Shown piece after piece: positions 7,784 to 17,560 of a DNA stretch of 64,000 nt. This DNA comes from Roseovarius sp. (GTDB lineage Bacteria > Pseudomonadota > Alphaproteobacteria > Rhodobacterales > Rhodobacteraceae). Within the stretch, counting starts at the first letter, position 1, and each line of letters opens with the position of its first letter. Below the pieces are notes generated by a model that was not told where the DNA came from, made no database searches, and saw only the letters and a list, made by a program, of their open reading frames with translations. The translations under genes and the position numbers were made by a program. The stretch is taken from NCBI GenBank assembly GCA_021775255.1, contig JAJFIA010000004.1, forward strand, positions 1 to 64,000, in the 5' to 3' direction.

Positions 7784-10195
7784 TCAATGCGCCACAGCGC
7801 CCGGCGCCTGAGGGCCGGCCTTGAGCGCGGCCTCTGCCGCCGCCGCCTCTTCGGCCACCTCATCCCACTCCACCGGCTCAGGCTCCTTAACCAGCGCCAG
7901 CTTCAGCACCTCACTCACATGGCTCACCGGGATGATCTCAAGCCCCTCCTTCACATTATCGGGGATCTCAACCAGATCCTTTTCATTCTCCGCCGGGATC
8001 AGCACCCGCCTGATGCCGCCCCTGAGTGCTGCCAGCAGCTTCTCCTTGAGGCCGCCGATGGGCAAGGCATTGCCGCGCAGCGTGACCTCGCCTGTCATGG
8101 CAATATCCTTGCGTACCGGAATGCCCGTCAGCACCGACACAATCGAGGTGACCATCGCCAGCCCCGCACTTGGCCCGTCTTTCGGCGTCGCCCCTTCGGG
8201 CACATGCACATGAATATCCCATTTCTCAAACCGGGGCGGCTTGATCCCGATCTGCGGCCCGATCGAACGCACATAGCTCGCTGCCGCCTCGATTGATTCC
8301 TTCATCACATCGCCGAGCTTGCCGGTGGTCTTCATCCGGCCCTTGCCCGGCAGGCGCAGCGCCTCGATGTTAAGCAGCTCCCCGCCCACGCTGGTATAGG
8401 CCAGCCCGGTCACAACCCCCACATGATCGCGCTCTTCCGCCAGACCGTATTTAAACTTCTTGACGCCCAGATAATCACCCAGATTATCCGGCGTGATCTT
8501 GATATGGTCGGTCTCGCCCTTGATGATCTTGGTCACGGCTTTGCGCGCCAGCTTGGCAATCTCACGCTCAAGGTTACGCACCCCCGCCTCGCGGGTATAG
8601 GTGCGGATGATCTCGGTCAACGCCGCATCACTCAACTCAAATTCGCCCTTCTTGAGTCCGTGATTTTTGATCTGCTTTTCCAGCAGATGCTGCCTGGCAA
8701 TCTCGCGCTTTTCATCCTCGGTATAACCCGCCAGCGGGATGATCTCCATCCGGTCGAGCAAAGGCGACGGCATGTTATATGTGTTCGCCGTGGTCAGGAA
8801 CATCACATTCGACAGGTCATATTCCACCTCAAGATAGTGATCAATAAAGGTGCTGTTCTGCTCGGGGTCCAGCACCTCAAGCATGGCCGAGGCCGGATCC
8901 CCACGAAAATCCTGCCCCATCTTGTCGATCTCATCCAAAAGGATCAGCGGATTGGTGGTTTTCGCCTTCTTCAGCGCCTGAATGATCTTGCCAGGCATCG
9001 AGCCGATATAAGTCCGCCGGTGGCCACGAATTTCACTTTCGTCGCGCACCCCGCCCAGACTGATGCGGATAAATTCGCGCCCCGTGGCCCGCGCCACCGA
9101 TTTGCCAAGGCTGGTCTTGCCCACGCCGGGCGGGCCGACCAGACACATGATCGGGCCTTTGAGTTTCTTGCTGCGCTGCTGCACCGCCAGATATTCAACG
9201 ATCCGTTCCTTGACCTTCTCCAGTCCGTAATGATCCTCGTCCAATATTGTCTCGGCCCGGCCCAGATCCTTCTTGATCCGCGATTTCTTGCCCCATGGAA
9301 TGCTCAATATCCAATCCAGATAATTCCGCACCACCGTGGCCTCGGCGCTCATCGGGCTCATGTTTTTCAGCTTCTTGAGCTCACCCGCCACCTTTTCACC
9401 GGCTTCCTTGCTCAGCTTGGTCGCGGCAATTTTCGCCTCCAGCTCGGCCATTTCGCCTTCGCCTTCCTCGCCGTCGCCCAATTCCTTCTGAATCGCCTTC
9501 ATCTGCTCATTGAGGTAATATTCCCGCTGAGTGCGCTCCATCTGGCTCTTGACCCGGGTCTTGATCTTTTTCTCAACCTGCAAAACGCTCATCTCGCCCT
9601 GCATCAGGCCATAAACCTTCTCCAGCCGCTCGCTCACGCTCAGCGTCTCCAGCAATTCCTGCTTTTGCTCTACTTCAATGCCCAGATGCCCCGCCACCAG
9701 ATCGGCAAGCTTGGCCGGCTCTGCGGAATCCGATACCGCACTCATCGCCTCTTCGGGGATGTTTTTCTTGGCCTTGGCATAGCGCTCAAACTCGTTCGTG
9801 ACGGTGCGCAGCAGCGCCTCAATCGTGGTCGCATCGCCGGGCATTTCCGCCAGATATTCGGCCCGCGCCTCAAAGAAATCCTCATTCTCAAGGTAATCGG
9901 TGATCCGCACCCGTGAGATGCCCTCAACCAGCACCTTCACCGTACCATCAGGCAGCTTTAGCAGTTGCAGCACATTGGCCAGCACACCCACCCGGAAAAT
10001 CCCGTCCACATCCGGATCATCCACGCCCGGGTCAATCTGACTGCTCAGCAGAATCTGCTTGTCATCCTGCATCACCTCTTCCAGGGCGCGCACCGATTTT
10101 TCCCGGCCCACAAACAGCGGCACAACCATATGCGGAAACACCACAATATCGCGCAGCGGCAGCACCGGGTATGAGGCGTTCAGAGGCTCTTGCAT
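7784..10195 (-). CDS. lon: ATP-dependent protease Lon (LonA)
   Basis: An 803-residue LonA protease that degrades damaged and regulatory proteins in the cytoplasm. Order of parts: N-terminal substrate domain to about residue 210, a coiled region, AAA+ module with Walker A GPPGVGKT at 354-361 and Walker B LLDEID at 419-424, then the protease domain with Ser676 in PKDGPSAG and Lys719 in GGLKEK. Length is normal for the family. The C-terminus ends in an Ala/Glu-rich tail. The start ATG follows an AAGGAT ribosome site. A sigma-32-like promoter sits about 85-110 bases upstream. HU follows downstream. Confidence 0.97.
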   Translation of the reverse strand: MQEPLNASYPVLPLRDIVVFPHMVVPLFVGREKSVRALEEVMQDDKQILLSSQIDPGVDDPDVDGIFRVGVLANVLQLLKLPDGTVKVLVEGISRVRITDYLENEDFFEARAEYLAEMPGDATTIEALLRTVTNEFERYAKAKKNIPEEAMSAVSDSAEPAKLADLVAGHLGIEVEQKQELLETLSVSERLEKVYGLMQGEMSVLQVEKKIKTRVKSQMERTQREYYLNEQMKAIQKELGDGEEGEGEMAELEAKIAATKLSKEAGEKVAGELKKLKNMSPMSAEATVVRNYLDWILSIPWGKKSRIKKDLGRAETILDEDHYGLEKVKERIVEYLAVQQRSKKLKGPIMCLVGPPGVGKTSLGKSVARATGREFIRISLGGVRDESEIRGHRRTYIGSMPGKIIQALKKAKTTNPLILLDEIDKMGQDFRGDPASAMLEVLDPEQNSTFIDHYLEVEYDLSNVMFLTTANTYNMPSPLLDRMEIIPLAGYTEDEKREIARQHLLEKQIKNHGLKKGEFELSDAALTEIIRTYTREAGVRNLEREIAKLARKAVTKIIKGETDHIKITPDNLGDYLGVKKFKYGLAEERDHVGVVTGLAYTSVGGELLNIEALRLPGKGRMKTTGKLGDVMKESIEAAASYVRSIGPQIGIKPPRFEKWDIHVHVPEGATPKDGPSAGLAMVTSIVSVLTGIPVRKDIAMTGEVTLRGNALPIGGLKEKLLAALRGGIRRVLIPAENEKDLVEIPDNVKEGLEIIPVSHVSEVLKLALVKEPEPVEWDEVAEEAAAAEAALKAGPQAPGAVAH

Positions 10196-10499
10196 ATTTT
10201 ATCCTTCATTTATCCTGACAAGACGGCACCGGCCCTGATTCTCAGCAGCCCCGGCCCTCTTTCATCAACGAATTATTATCTGGGGCGCTGAAGCCCGGAT
10301 TTCAACCCGTGATATCGTCGTTACAATGCCCTGTGCCCAGGGCAGGGGCAAGCACCAATTCCGGCACAATCAACGCAATAAATTACCCTCAGACAATAAA
10401 ACCGCGGCGATCAACACCGCCCCCCGTGGGATGGCGGGTGGGGCGTCCTCGTATCTGCAAGATGCGAGCAGCGACACCGCCATCCTCAAACCGGCATCC
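10196..10499. other. Intergenic stretch with lon promoter region
   Basis: This 304-base stretch lies between the start of lon and the stop of tgt, both on the minus strand. It holds the heat-shock-like promoter at 10278-10306 and a short imperfect hairpin at 10448-10468 downstream of tgt, which lacks a T run. I see no further gene. Confidence 0.55.
10278..10306 (-). promoter_or_regulatory. Sigma-32-like heat-shock promoter of lon
   Basis: On the minus strand GTTGAAA (10300-10306) is followed after 14 bases by CCCCAGAT (10278-10285). The E. coli-type sigma-32 consensus is CTTGAAA, 11-16 bases, CCCCATNT, so 13 of 15 fixed positions or more agree. It lies about 85 bases upstream of the lon start. 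Lon is a classical heat-shock gene, so RpoH control fits. Confidence 0.7.
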
Positions 10500-11630
10500 T
10501 CAATAAGGCTCAATATCCCCCTCGGCCCTTGTCGCATGAAATCCCGCTTCAAATGCGGCAAATTCGCCCTGCGCAATCGCCGCCCGCATCATGGCCATCA
10601 GATCCTGATAATAGTGCAGGTTATGCCAGCTCAGCAGCATCGGCCCGATCATCTCGCGCGCCCGCTCCACATGATGCAGATAGGCGCGCGAATAGTTGCG
10701 GCACGCCGGACAGGTACACTCCTCATCCAAAGGCCTAGGATCCTCCGCATGGCGCGCATTGCGGATATTGACCACGCCGCGGCGGGTAAACGCCTGCCCC
10801 GTCCGGCCCGAGCGCGTCGGCAGCACACAATCCATCATATCAATGCCGCGTTTCACCGCGCCCACAATATCATCAGGCTTGCCCACCCCCATCAGATAGC
10901 GCGGGCGATCCTCGGGCAGCATATCCGGCGCATAGTCCAGCACCTCAAACATCGCATCCTGCCCCTCGCCCACGGCAAGGCCGCCCACCGCATAGCCATC
11001 AAAGCCGATCTCGCGCAGTTTTTCCGCGCTCTCGGCGCGTTGTTCCCTGAATACGCTGCCCTGCTGAATTCCGAACAAGGCATGCCCCGGCCGTTCGCCA
11101 AACGCCTCGCGTGACCGCGCCGCCCACCGCATTGAAAGCCGCATGCTTTCCAGCGCCTGCGCCTCCGTTGCCGGATGCGGCGTGCATTCGTCAAAACACA
11201 TCACGATATCACTGCCCAGCAGCTTCTGAATCTCCATCGACCGCTCCGGCGTCAATTCATGCTTTGAGCCATCAATATGGCTCTTGAACGTGACACCCTG
11301 CTCGGTCAACTTGCGCAATCCGGCAAGGCTCATCACCTGAAACCCCCCCGAATCCGTCAGGATCGGCTTTTGCCAGTTCATGAACTCATGCAAGCCCCCC
11401 AGCCGGTCAATCCTCTCGGCCGTAGGGCGCAGCATCAGATGATAGGTATTGCCCAGCAAAATATCCGCGCCAGTTTCCGCCACGCTTTCCGGTAGCATCG
11501 CCTTCACCGTCGCCGCCGTGCCCACCGGCATGAAGGCGGGCGTTGTTATATCGCCCCTCGGGGTGCGGATCACCCCCAAACGCGCCTTGCCATCCTGCGC
11601 CAATCGTTCAAAACGTATCATTTGGGTCAT
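10500..11630 (-). CDS. tgt: Queuine/preQ1 tRNA-guanine transglycosylase
   Basis: A 376-residue enzyme that swaps guanine 34 for preQ1 in tRNAs with GUN anticodons (Tyr, His, Asn, Asp). The base-binding segment DSGGFQVMS is near residue 92, the nucleophile aspartate lies in MDCVLPTR near 266, and the zinc site is CTCPAC with a later histidine (YLHH..., then SWHNLHYY). Full length. The gene reads away from the SPFH gene and towards lon. The base modification also touches tRNA-Asp, whose gene is at the left edge of this window. Confidence 0.95.
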   Translation of the reverse strand: MTQMIRFERLAQDGKARLGVIRTPRGDITTPAFMPVGTAATVKAMLPESVAETGADILLGNTYHLMLRPTAERIDRLGGLHEFMNWQKPILTDSGGFQVMSLAGLRKLTEQGVTFKSHIDGSKHELTPERSMEIQKLLGSDIVMCFDECTPHPATEAQALESMRLSMRWAARSREAFGERPGHALFGIQQGSVFREQRAESAEKLREIGFDGYAVGGLAVGEGQDAMFEVLDYAPDMLPEDRPRYLMGVGKPDDIVGAVKRGIDMMDCVLPTRSGRTGQAFTRRGVVNIRNARHAEDPRPLDEECTCPACRNYSRAYLHHVERAREMIGPMLLSWHNLHYYQDLMAMMRAAIAQGEFAAFEAGFHATRAEGDIEPY

Positions 11631-11742
11631 TTTTCTCGCTCACTTCCCCTTTCCCATCCCCTTAATGCGGTTTACGTTGCCTTGTAAATTGCCCAAAGCA
11701 TACCCGTATGTTTACGAATGCATTCAACAGAAAGGTTATTTT

Positions 11743-12633
11743 ATGACCGAAGAAATATTACTGCAGTATTTATCCTCCAACATGACCTATCTTCTGCTCG
11801 CCGCCCTGCTTATCATCGTGGTCTACAAGGCGGTCAAAATCGTGCCGCAATCGGAAAAGCACGTGGTCGAACGCTTTGGCCGCCTGCATTCGGTGATGGG
11901 GCCGGGCATCAACATGCTGATCCCGTTTCTTGATCGCATCGCCCATAAAATCTCGATCCTCGAGCGCCAGCTTCCCACCGCCACCCAGGACGCCATCACC
12001 AAGGATAACGTCCTGCTCCAGGTCGATACCTCGGTGTTCTACCGCATCACCGAGCCGGAAAAAACCGTCTACCGTATCCGCGATGTCGATGCCGCCATCG
12101 CCACCACCGTCGCCGGCATCGTGCGCGCCGAGATTGGCAAGATGGATCTGGACGAGGTGCAATCCAATCGCGACAGCCTGATCGCAACCATCAAAACCTC
12201 GGTCGAAGACGCGGTCGATGACTGGGGCATCGAAGTGACCCGCGCCGAAATCCTTGACGTCAACCTAGATCAGGCCACCCGCGACGCCATGCTGCAACAA
12301 TTGAACGCCGAACGGGCGCGGCGCGCGCAGGTGACCGAGGCCGAAGGCACCAAACGCGCGGTCGAGCTCAACGCCGACGCCGAGCTTTACGCCGCCGAAC
12401 AAACCGCAAAGGCCCGCCGCATTCAGGCCGACGCCGAGGCCTATGCCACAAGTGTTGTCGCCGTTGCCATCCGCGAAAACGGCCTTGAAGCCGCGCAATA
12501 TCAGGTGGCTTTGAAACAGGTCGAGGCGCTCAATGCCCTGGGTAGCAGCCCGTCCTCGTCCACCGTCCTGATCCCGGCGCAGGCGCTCGAGGCCTTCGGC
12601 AATGCCTTCAACATGCTGAAAGGAAAAACCTGA
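11743..12633 (+). CDS. SPFH/band-7 membrane protein (QmcA/paraslipin-like)
   Basis: A 296-residue stomatin-like protein. A single membrane segment lies at about residues 14-32 (MTYLLLAALLIIVVYKAV), followed by the band-7 domain (VPQSEKHVVERFGRL through VTRAEILDVNLDQATRDAM) and a coiled-coil rich in Ala and Glu. It should form membrane-attached rings that organise microdomains or chaperone membrane proteases. ATG 11743 has AAAGG upstream; a longer frame from 11449 has no support. Its stop overlaps the NfeD start by one base, a pairing seen across bacteria, which strongly suggests they act together. Confidence 0.9.
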   Translation: MTEEILLQYLSSNMTYLLLAALLIIVVYKAVKIVPQSEKHVVERFGRLHSVMGPGINMLIPFLDRIAHKISILERQLPTATQDAITKDNVLLQVDTSVFYRITEPEKTVYRIRDVDAAIATTVAGIVRAEIGKMDLDEVQSNRDSLIATIKTSVEDAVDDWGIEVTRAEILDVNLDQATRDAMLQQLNAERARRAQVTEAEGTKRAVELNADAELYAAEQTAKARRIQADAEAYATSVVAVAIRENGLEAAQYQVALKQVEALNALGSSPSSSTVLIPAQALEAFGNAFNMLKGKT

Positions 12634-12911
12634 TGGCCGAACTGATGCTCTGGTCTTTGTGGTGGGCTTGGCTGTCTGCTGCCCTCGTCCTTGCCATCTT
12701 TGAGGTGCTGATCCCCGGCTTCATCTTCCTCGGCTTTGCCTGCGGGGCCTTCCTCGTCGGCCTTCTCCTGCTGACCCCGCTCAGCCCCTCAATGCCTGTG
12801 CTCCTCACCCTCTTTGCCGGGCTTTCCCTGCTTTCATGGCTCGCCCTGCGCCGCTATTTCCGCGCCCCCGGCGGCAATACCCGGCTGGTCCATAAAGACA
12901 TCAACGATTAG
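12633..12911 (+). CDS. NfeD-like membrane protein
   Basis: A 92-residue protein with two or three membrane helices (SLWWAWLSAALVLAIF, then FLGFACGAFLVGLLLL and LLTLFAGLSLLSWLAL). It has the short NfeD form: the C-terminal OB-fold usual in longer members is nearly absent, ending after PGGNTRLVHKDIND. It is translationally coupled to the SPFH gene (A of TGATG shared). NfeD proteins partner SPFH proteins in the membrane; the exact role is unclear. Confidence 0.85.
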   Translation: MAELMLWSLWWAWLSAALVLAIFEVLIPGFIFLGFACGAFLVGLLLLTPLSPSMPVLLTLFAGLSLLSWLALRRYFRAPGGNTRLVHKDIND

Positions 12912-12922
12912 AGCTTCCCGCG

Positions 12923-12954
12923 CCCCGGCCACAGAGAATACCCTTGCGCCGGGG
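12923..12954. terminator. Possible hairpin after NfeD gene
   Basis: CCCCGGC (12923-12929) pairs with GCCGGGG (12948-12954) across an 18-base loop, starting 12 bases after the stop. There is no T run, so intrinsic termination is uncertain. Confidence 0.3.
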
Positions 12955-13020
12955 CCTCAGCAGCACCCCTGCCCTTGAACCATCGCGCAATATCCCGATG
13001 ATGGAGATCAGCAGAACCGC

Positions 13021-14439
13021 ATGAAAGACAGCCCCATGACATCCACCCCCCCGCCACACTCCCTGCAATTCGGCTGGGAGGAATGGGTCTCCCTGCCCGA
13101 CATCGGCGTGCCCGCGATCCGTGCCAAGGTCGATACCGGCGCGCGCACCTCTGCCCTGCATGCCTTTGACATCGAAACCTTCGGCACTGCCAGCAAACCC
13201 AAGGTCCGCTTCACGCTGCACCCCATTCCGGGCCGCGATGACCTGATCATCCCCTGCTCCGCCCCGATCATCGACCGGCGTGAGATCTCCTCGTCGAATG
13301 GTGAAAAAGAGCTGCGCTATGTCATCTCCAGCACCCTGCGGGTTGATAATGATGAATGGCCGATCGAGATCACCCTCACCAACCGCGCCACCATGGCAAG
13401 CCGCATGCTTCTGGGCCGCACCGCGCTCAAGGATCACATTTCGATCGTCGCCACCGACCGGTTTTTGCAACCCGAGCTTAGCTACGACGTCTACCACACC
13501 GCCAAAATGCGCAGCACTGCCCCCAAACGCGCCTTGCGTATCGCCGTGCTTTCCCGCGAAGACAATTATTCCACCCGCCGCCTTGTGGAAGAAGGCGAGG
13601 CCCGCGGCCACAGCGTTGAAGTCATTAACACCACCCGCTGCTATATCGCCATCAACAGCCTCGCCCCCGAGGTGCATTATGACGGCAAGCGCCTGCCCCG
13701 GTTTGATGCGGTGATCCCGCGCATCGGTGCCTCGATCACGCCCTACGGCACCGCCATTATCCGCCAGTTTGAAACCATCGGCACCTATTGCGTCAACGGC
13801 TCCACCGGCATCACCGCCAGCCGCGACAAGCTTTTCGCCCATCAGATCATGGCCCGCGCCAAGATCGGCATGCCCAACACCGCCTTCGCCGCCTCGCCGA
13901 TGGATACCGGCAATCTCATCGGCCTTGTCGGCACCGCGCCGCTGATTGTGAAGCTGCTGGAATCAACCCAGGGCAAAGGCGTGGTTCTGGCCGAAACTAA
14001 AAAAGCCGCCGAATCGGTGATTGATGCCTTTCGCGGCCTCAAGGCCAATTTTCTGGTACAGGATTTCGTCAAGGAAGCGGCCGGCGAAGACATCCGTTGC
14101 CTGGTGATCGGCGGCAAGGTCGTGGCCGCGATGAAACGCACCGGTGCCGAGGGCGATTTTCGCTCCAACCTGCATCGCGGCGGATCCGCTGCCGCGATCC
14201 GCATCACCAAACTTGAACGCCAGACCGCCCTGCGCGCTGCCAAGGCGTTTGATCTCAATATGGCTGGGGTTGATCTCCTGCGCTCCGAATCCGGCCCCAA
14301 GGTGCTCGAAGTCAATTCCTCCCCCGGATTTGAGGGGATCGAGAAATCCACCGGCAAAAATATCGTCGGTACACTCTATGATCAGATCGAAAGTCACGTC
14401 CGTCCGGCCCCGATCCGCCGCCGGAAATCCGCCAGCTAG
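13021..14439 (+). CDS. RimB-RimK fusion: retropepsin-like domain plus ATP-grasp ligase
   Basis: A 472-residue two-part protein. Residues 15-160 match the RimB/retropepsin-like family, with the aspartic-protease-type signature [12 protein letters not shown] (D38-T-G). Residues 165-460 match RimK, an ATP-grasp ligase that adds glutamates to ribosomal protein S6: AVLSRE at the start of the N-lobe, [19 protein letters not shown], the ATP-binding [20 protein letters not shown], and metal-binding [13 protein letters not shown]. In pseudomonads these activities are separate gene products of rimABK. Whether the substrate here is S6 is not shown. Two starts are possible (13021 and 13036). The gene stands alone between NfeD and sufT. 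Confidence 0.85.
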   Translation: MKDSPMTSTPPPHSLQFGWEEWVSLPDIGVPAIRAKVDTGARTSALHAFDIETFGTASKPKVRFTLHPIPGRDDLIIPCSAPIIDRREISSSNGEKELRYVISSTLRVDNDEWPIEITLTNRATMASRMLLGRTALKDHISIVATDRFLQPELSYDVYHTAKMRSTAPKRALRIAVLSREDNYSTRRLVEEGEARGHSVEVINTTRCYIAINSLAPEVHYDGKRLPRFDAVIPRIGASITPYGTAIIRQFETIGTYCVNGSTGITASRDKLFAHQIMARAKIGMPNTAFAASPMDTGNLIGLVGTAPLIVKLLESTQGKGVVLAETKKAAESVIDAFRGLKANFLVQDFVKEAAGEDIRCLVIGGKVVAAMKRTGAEGDFRSNLHRGGSAAAIRITKLERQTALRAAKAFDLNMAGVDLLRSESGPKVLEVNSSPGFEGIEKSTGKNIVGTLYDQIESHVRPAPIRRRKSAS

Positions 14440-14440
14440 C

Positions 14441-14483
14441 GGGTTTTGTACAAAACCCCTGTCTGAACTGTACAGATTGTACA
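14441..14483. promoter_or_regulatory. TGTACA-repeat cluster before the suf genes
   Basis: Directly after the RimBK stop is the 18-base perfect palindrome GGGTTTTGTACAAAACCC (14441-14458). Two more TGTACA hexamers follow at 14469-14474 and 14478-14483, the last within TTGTACAAAA, which repeats the core of the first. Such clustered dyads suggest binding of a dimeric regulator upstream of sufT-sufA. The regulator is unknown; it is not the IRO box or the Rhodobacterales iron box as I know them. Confidence 0.4.
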
Positions 14484-14556
14484 AAATTTCCGGCTCTGGA
14501 CGCAGGCATATTTAATCCCTATATGTTTACTCAGAATTGACTGTCAGGACCAGAAT

Positions 14557-14919
14557 ATGACGCACACCACCGCCCCCCTCGAAGGCACCCCACTGATTGC
14601 GCCGTCCAGCACTGACCACCCGCTATATGATCAGGTGGTCGCCGCCTGCCGCACCGTTTATGACCCGGAAATTCCGGTCAATATATATGATCTTGGCCTG
14701 ATCTATACCATTGAAATTGATGGTGAAAATGCCGTTCTTGTGTTGATGAGCCTGACCGCGCCGGGCTGCCCCGTGGCGGGCGAGATGCCCGGCTGGGTGG
14801 CCGAAGCGATCGAGCCTCTGGCCGGCGTCAAACAGGTCGATGTCGAACTGGTATGGGAGCCCCCCTGGGGCATGGACATGATGAGCGATGAAGCCCGCCT
14901 TGAACTGGGCTTCATGTAA
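14557..14919 (+). CDS. sufT: SufT-like Fe-S assembly factor (MIP18/DUF59)
   Basis: A 120-residue protein of the MIP18 family, which helps mature iron-sulfur proteins. The core motif YDPEIPVNIYDLGLIYTIEI is at residues 32-51 and the conserved cysteine lies in LTAPGCPVAGEMP near residue 71; the C-terminal PPWGMDMMSDEARLELGFM is typical of SufT. It stands 29 bases upstream of a SufA-type carrier, so the two probably act together, although the main sufBCD genes are not in the window. Confidence 0.88.
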   Translation: MTHTTAPLEGTPLIAPSSTDHPLYDQVVAACRTVYDPEIPVNIYDLGLIYTIEIDGENAVLVLMSLTAPGCPVAGEMPGWVAEAIEPLAGVKQVDVELVWEPPWGMDMMSDEARLELGFM

Positions 14920-14948
14920 TATAATCAATAGCTTGTAAGGCAAATCTA

Positions 14949-15299
14949 ATGTTTGGAATTCCCGGAAAACAAGCCGTTACCATGACACCGGCTGCGGCAA
15001 CGCAGATTGCAAAGCTCATGTCCAAAGACGGCCATAAGGGGTTGCGCATTGGCGTCAAAAAAGGCGGCTGCGCCGGCATGGAATACACCATGGAGTATGT
15101 CACCGACATTGACCCCCATGATGAAGTGGTCGAACAGGAGGGCGCGCGGGTAATGATCGCCCCGATGGCGCAGATGTTTTTATTTGGCACCGAGATTGAT
15201 TATCAGGTGTCCTTGCTGGAATCGGGGTTCCACTTCAAAAACCCCAACGTGACCGAGGCCTGCGGCTGCGGCGAGTCGATCAAATTCGCCGATATGTAA
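14949..15299 (+). CDS. sufA: A-type Fe-S cluster carrier (SufA/ErpA-like)
   Basis: A 116-residue A-type carrier protein. The three cluster-binding cysteines are present: one in KKGGCAGMEY and two in the C-terminal ACGCGESIKF. Length is typical (105-125). It accepts a cluster from the SUF scaffold and passes it to apoproteins. It follows sufT closely and precedes tpiA by 30 bases, so the three may be read from one promoter. SufA and ErpA cannot be told apart with confidence from this sequence. Confidence 0.9.
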   Translation: MFGIPGKQAVTMTPAAATQIAKLMSKDGHKGLRIGVKKGGCAGMEYTMEYVTDIDPHDEVVEQEGARVMIAPMAQMFLFGTEIDYQVSLLESGFHFKNPNVTEACGCGESIKFADM

Positions 15300-15329
15300 C
15301 ATACTGACATTTAACGGGAATACCAAAAT

Positions 15330-16082
15330 ATGCGCCGCAAACTCGCCGCCGGTAACTGGAAAATGAACGGCACATCCGCCGCCCTTTCTGAGCTTGAAAC
15401 ACTGATAAATGCCCACCCGACAGCGGATGTTGACATCCTCATCTGCCCCCCCGCCACACTGATTGCGCAGGCTGCCAAAACTGCCTTAAAAAGCCCGGTT
15501 CAAATCGGTGGTCAGGATTGCCACAGCGCAGAATCCGGTGCCCATACCGGTGATATTTCCGCCCCCATGCTCACCGATGCCGGGGCCAGCCATGTCATCC
15601 TCGGCCATTCCGAGCGCCGCGAAAACCACAATGAAAGCAGTATGTTAATCCATGATAAAGCCCGCACAGCCCATCAATCCGGCCTGATCACGCTCATCTG
15701 CCTGGGCGAATCCCTCGCCCAACGCGAGGCCGGAAGCACCCTTGATATCATCGCCGATCAACTGGCAAATTCCACCCCCGACGGTGCTACCGCCACCAAC
15801 ACCGTCATCGCCTACGAGCCGATCTGGGCCATCGGCACCGGCCTCATTCCTACCCTGGATCAAATCGCCGAGGTGCATGATTTCATCCGCAGCAAACTTG
15901 AAACCCGTTTCGGCGATCAAACCGCCAGCGGAATCCGCCTTCTCTACGGCGGCTCGGTCAAGCCCGGCAACGCCGATGAAATATTTGCTGTCTCAAATGT
16001 TGACGGTGCCCTTGTCGGCGGCGCAAGCCTGAAAGAAGCGGATTTCTCCCCGATTATCAATGCCCTGGAACACGCAGTTTAA
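15330..16082 (+). CDS. tpiA: Triosephosphate isomerase
   Basis: A 250-residue TIM-barrel enzyme interconverting dihydroxyacetone phosphate and glyceraldehyde 3-phosphate. Active site residues are all visible: K11 in GNWKMNG, H93 in ILGHSERR, and E163 in [11 protein letters not shown]; the phosphate loop [10 protein letters not shown] lies near residue 208. The start is preceded by AACGGGAA. It is slightly more divergent in mid-regions than typical TpiA, which fits a second isozyme, but nothing is missing. Confidence 0.95.
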   Translation: MRRKLAAGNWKMNGTSAALSELETLINAHPTADVDILICPPATLIAQAAKTALKSPVQIGGQDCHSAESGAHTGDISAPMLTDAGASHVILGHSERRENHNESSMLIHDKARTAHQSGLITLICLGESLAQREAGSTLDIIADQLANSTPDGATATNTVIAYEPIWAIGTGLIPTLDQIAEVHDFIRSKLETRFGDQTASGIRLLYGGSVKPGNADEIFAVSNVDGALVGGASLKEADFSPIINALEHAV

Positions 16083-16083
16083 G

Positions 16084-16106
16084 CTTTCATTTTTCCAGAA
16101 ATACTC
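16084..16106 (-). repeat. Dispersed 3'-end element, copy 1
   Basis: Read on the minus strand this begins GAGTATTT and ends GAAAAATGAAAG. It lies between the convergent stops of dctM and tpiA, in the downstream sense of dctM. It differs at a single base from the copy at 38176-38201, and a third copy is at 56440-56465. Confidence 0.65.
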
Positions 16107-16141
16107 AAAATCCGCCGCCCGCAACAGCCACCAACCCTGGG

Positions 16142-17560
16142 TTAATTCGTCACGATCTCCGGCCCCATGACCATATTCGGCAGGAAGGTGGACAGGAACG
16201 GCATATACGTTACCATGATCAGGAAAATGAACAACACCCCCAGAAACGGCAGAGCCGCCCGCACCACCCGCATCATCGGCATACCCGCCACGCCCGAGGT
16301 GACAAACAGGTTCAGCCCCACCGGCGGCGTGATCATCCCGATCTCCATATTCACCACCATGATGATGCCCAGATGGATCGGGTCAATCCCAAGCTGAAGT
16401 GCAATCGGAAACACCAAAGGCGCCACGATGACCAACAGCCCCGATGGCTCCATGAACTGCCCGCCAATGAGCAGGATCACATTGACCACGATCAAAAACA
16501 TCACCGGCCCGAAACCGGCCGAAAGCATTGTACTCGCCACCTGCTGGGGTACCTGCTCATCCGTTAAAACATGCTTTAATATCAATGCATTGGCGATGAC
16601 AAACATCAATGTTACCGTCAGCTTACCCGCCTCAAACAAGGTGCGCCGCGTGTCATGGTGAAACAGCGCCGTCACCAGCGCATGGGGTTTCCTGAGCAGG
16701 CTTGATTTGCCCCGCCCCTCATGCGCCGCCAACGGTCCCATATCACGGTAGACAAAGCTCGCGATCAGGAAGGCATAGACCGATGCCACGGCGGCCGCCT
16801 CGGTCGGGGTAAAGATGGCATTGGTCTTGAAAAATCCCAGTTCGGGCGAATACCACAACACGCCGTAAATCCCGGCCATGATGATCACGATCAGCATCAG
16901 GCCCCAGAACGCATCGCCAAAAGATTGGCCTATTTCGCGCCATCCGGCCCATTCCCCCGCAGGCATGTTTTTTACCCGCGCCATCGCATAAATCGCAATC
17001 ATCAGCATGAAACCGGCCATAAGCCCCGGGATCACACCGGCCAGAAACATCCGCCCCACGGAAACCTCAACAGCGGCGGCATAAACCACCATCACGATCG
17101 AGGGCGGGATCAGAATGCCCAGCGTGCCCGCATTACAGATCACCCCGGCGGCAAAATCCTTGGTATATCCGGCCTTGGTCATCGCCGCGATCACGATCGT
17201 GCCGATGGCCACCACCGTCGCCGGGCTTGAGCCTGATAAAGCCGCGAATATCATGCAGGCAAAAACCCCCGCAATCGCCAGCCCGCCGCGCAGATGCCCG
17301 ACACAGGCGATGGAAAACCGGATGATCCGCGCTGCCACGCCGCCCGTGGACATGAACGATGAGGCCAGAATGAAAAACGGAATCGCCAGCAGGGTGGAAT
17401 GGCCCTCAAAGGCCGCGAACAACGTCTGCGCCACCGAGGCCAGCGTGCTGTCTGAGAAGATCAGCAGAAACAGGATCGAGCTCATGCCAAGCGATACGGC
17501 GATGGGCACGCCGATCATCATCAGGCCGATCACCATCAGGAATAACAGGACAACTGTCAT
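16142..17560 (-). CDS. dctM: TRAP transporter large permease (DctM)
   Basis: A 472-residue inner-membrane protein with about 12-14 hydrophobic helices, the ion-coupled translocation subunit of a TRAP transporter. Typical signatures include FAALSGSSPATVVAIGTI and the C-terminal MITPPVGLNLFVTSGVAG. A charged loop around residues 255-300 (YRDMGPLAAHEGRGKSSLLRK) makes it longer than the usual 425-440; dicarboxylate DctM proteins often have this. It overlaps dctQ by 4 bases (ATGA). With dctP it should import C4-dicarboxylates such as succinate, malate and fumarate, driven by a sodium or proton gradient. Confidence 0.92.
   Translation of the reverse strand: MTVVLLFLMVIGLMMIGVPIAVSLGMSSILFLLIFSDSTLASVAQTLFAAFEGHSTLLAIPFFILASSFMSTGGVAARIIRFSIACVGHLRGGLAIAGVFACMIFAALSGSSPATVVAIGTIVIAAMTKAGYTKDFAAGVICNAGTLGILIPPSIVMVVYAAAVEVSVGRMFLAGVIPGLMAGFMLMIAIYAMARVKNMPAGEWAGWREIGQSFGDAFWGLMLIVIIMAGIYGVLWYSPELGFFKTNAIFTPTEAAAVASVYAFLIASFVYRDMGPLAAHEGRGKSSLLRKPHALVTALFHHDTRRTLFEAGKLTVTLMFVIANALILKHVLTDEQVPQQVASTMLSAGFGPVMFLIVVNVILLIGGQFMEPSGLLVIVAPLVFPIALQLGIDPIHLGIIMVVNMEIGMITPPVGLNLFVTSGVAGMPMMRVVRAALPFLGVLFIFLIMVTYMPFLSTFLPNMVMGPEIVTN

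Noticed and set aside
8423-9916. Long open frame on the plus strand opposite lon (497 codons)
   Set aside because: It is a shadow of the high-GC lon gene: composition is His/Leu/Arg-rich without domains, and Lon is unmistakable on the other strand.
10448-10468. Hairpin CTCGTATCT/AGATGCGAG after tgt as a terminator
   Set aside because: One mismatch, three-base loop and no T run in either direction.
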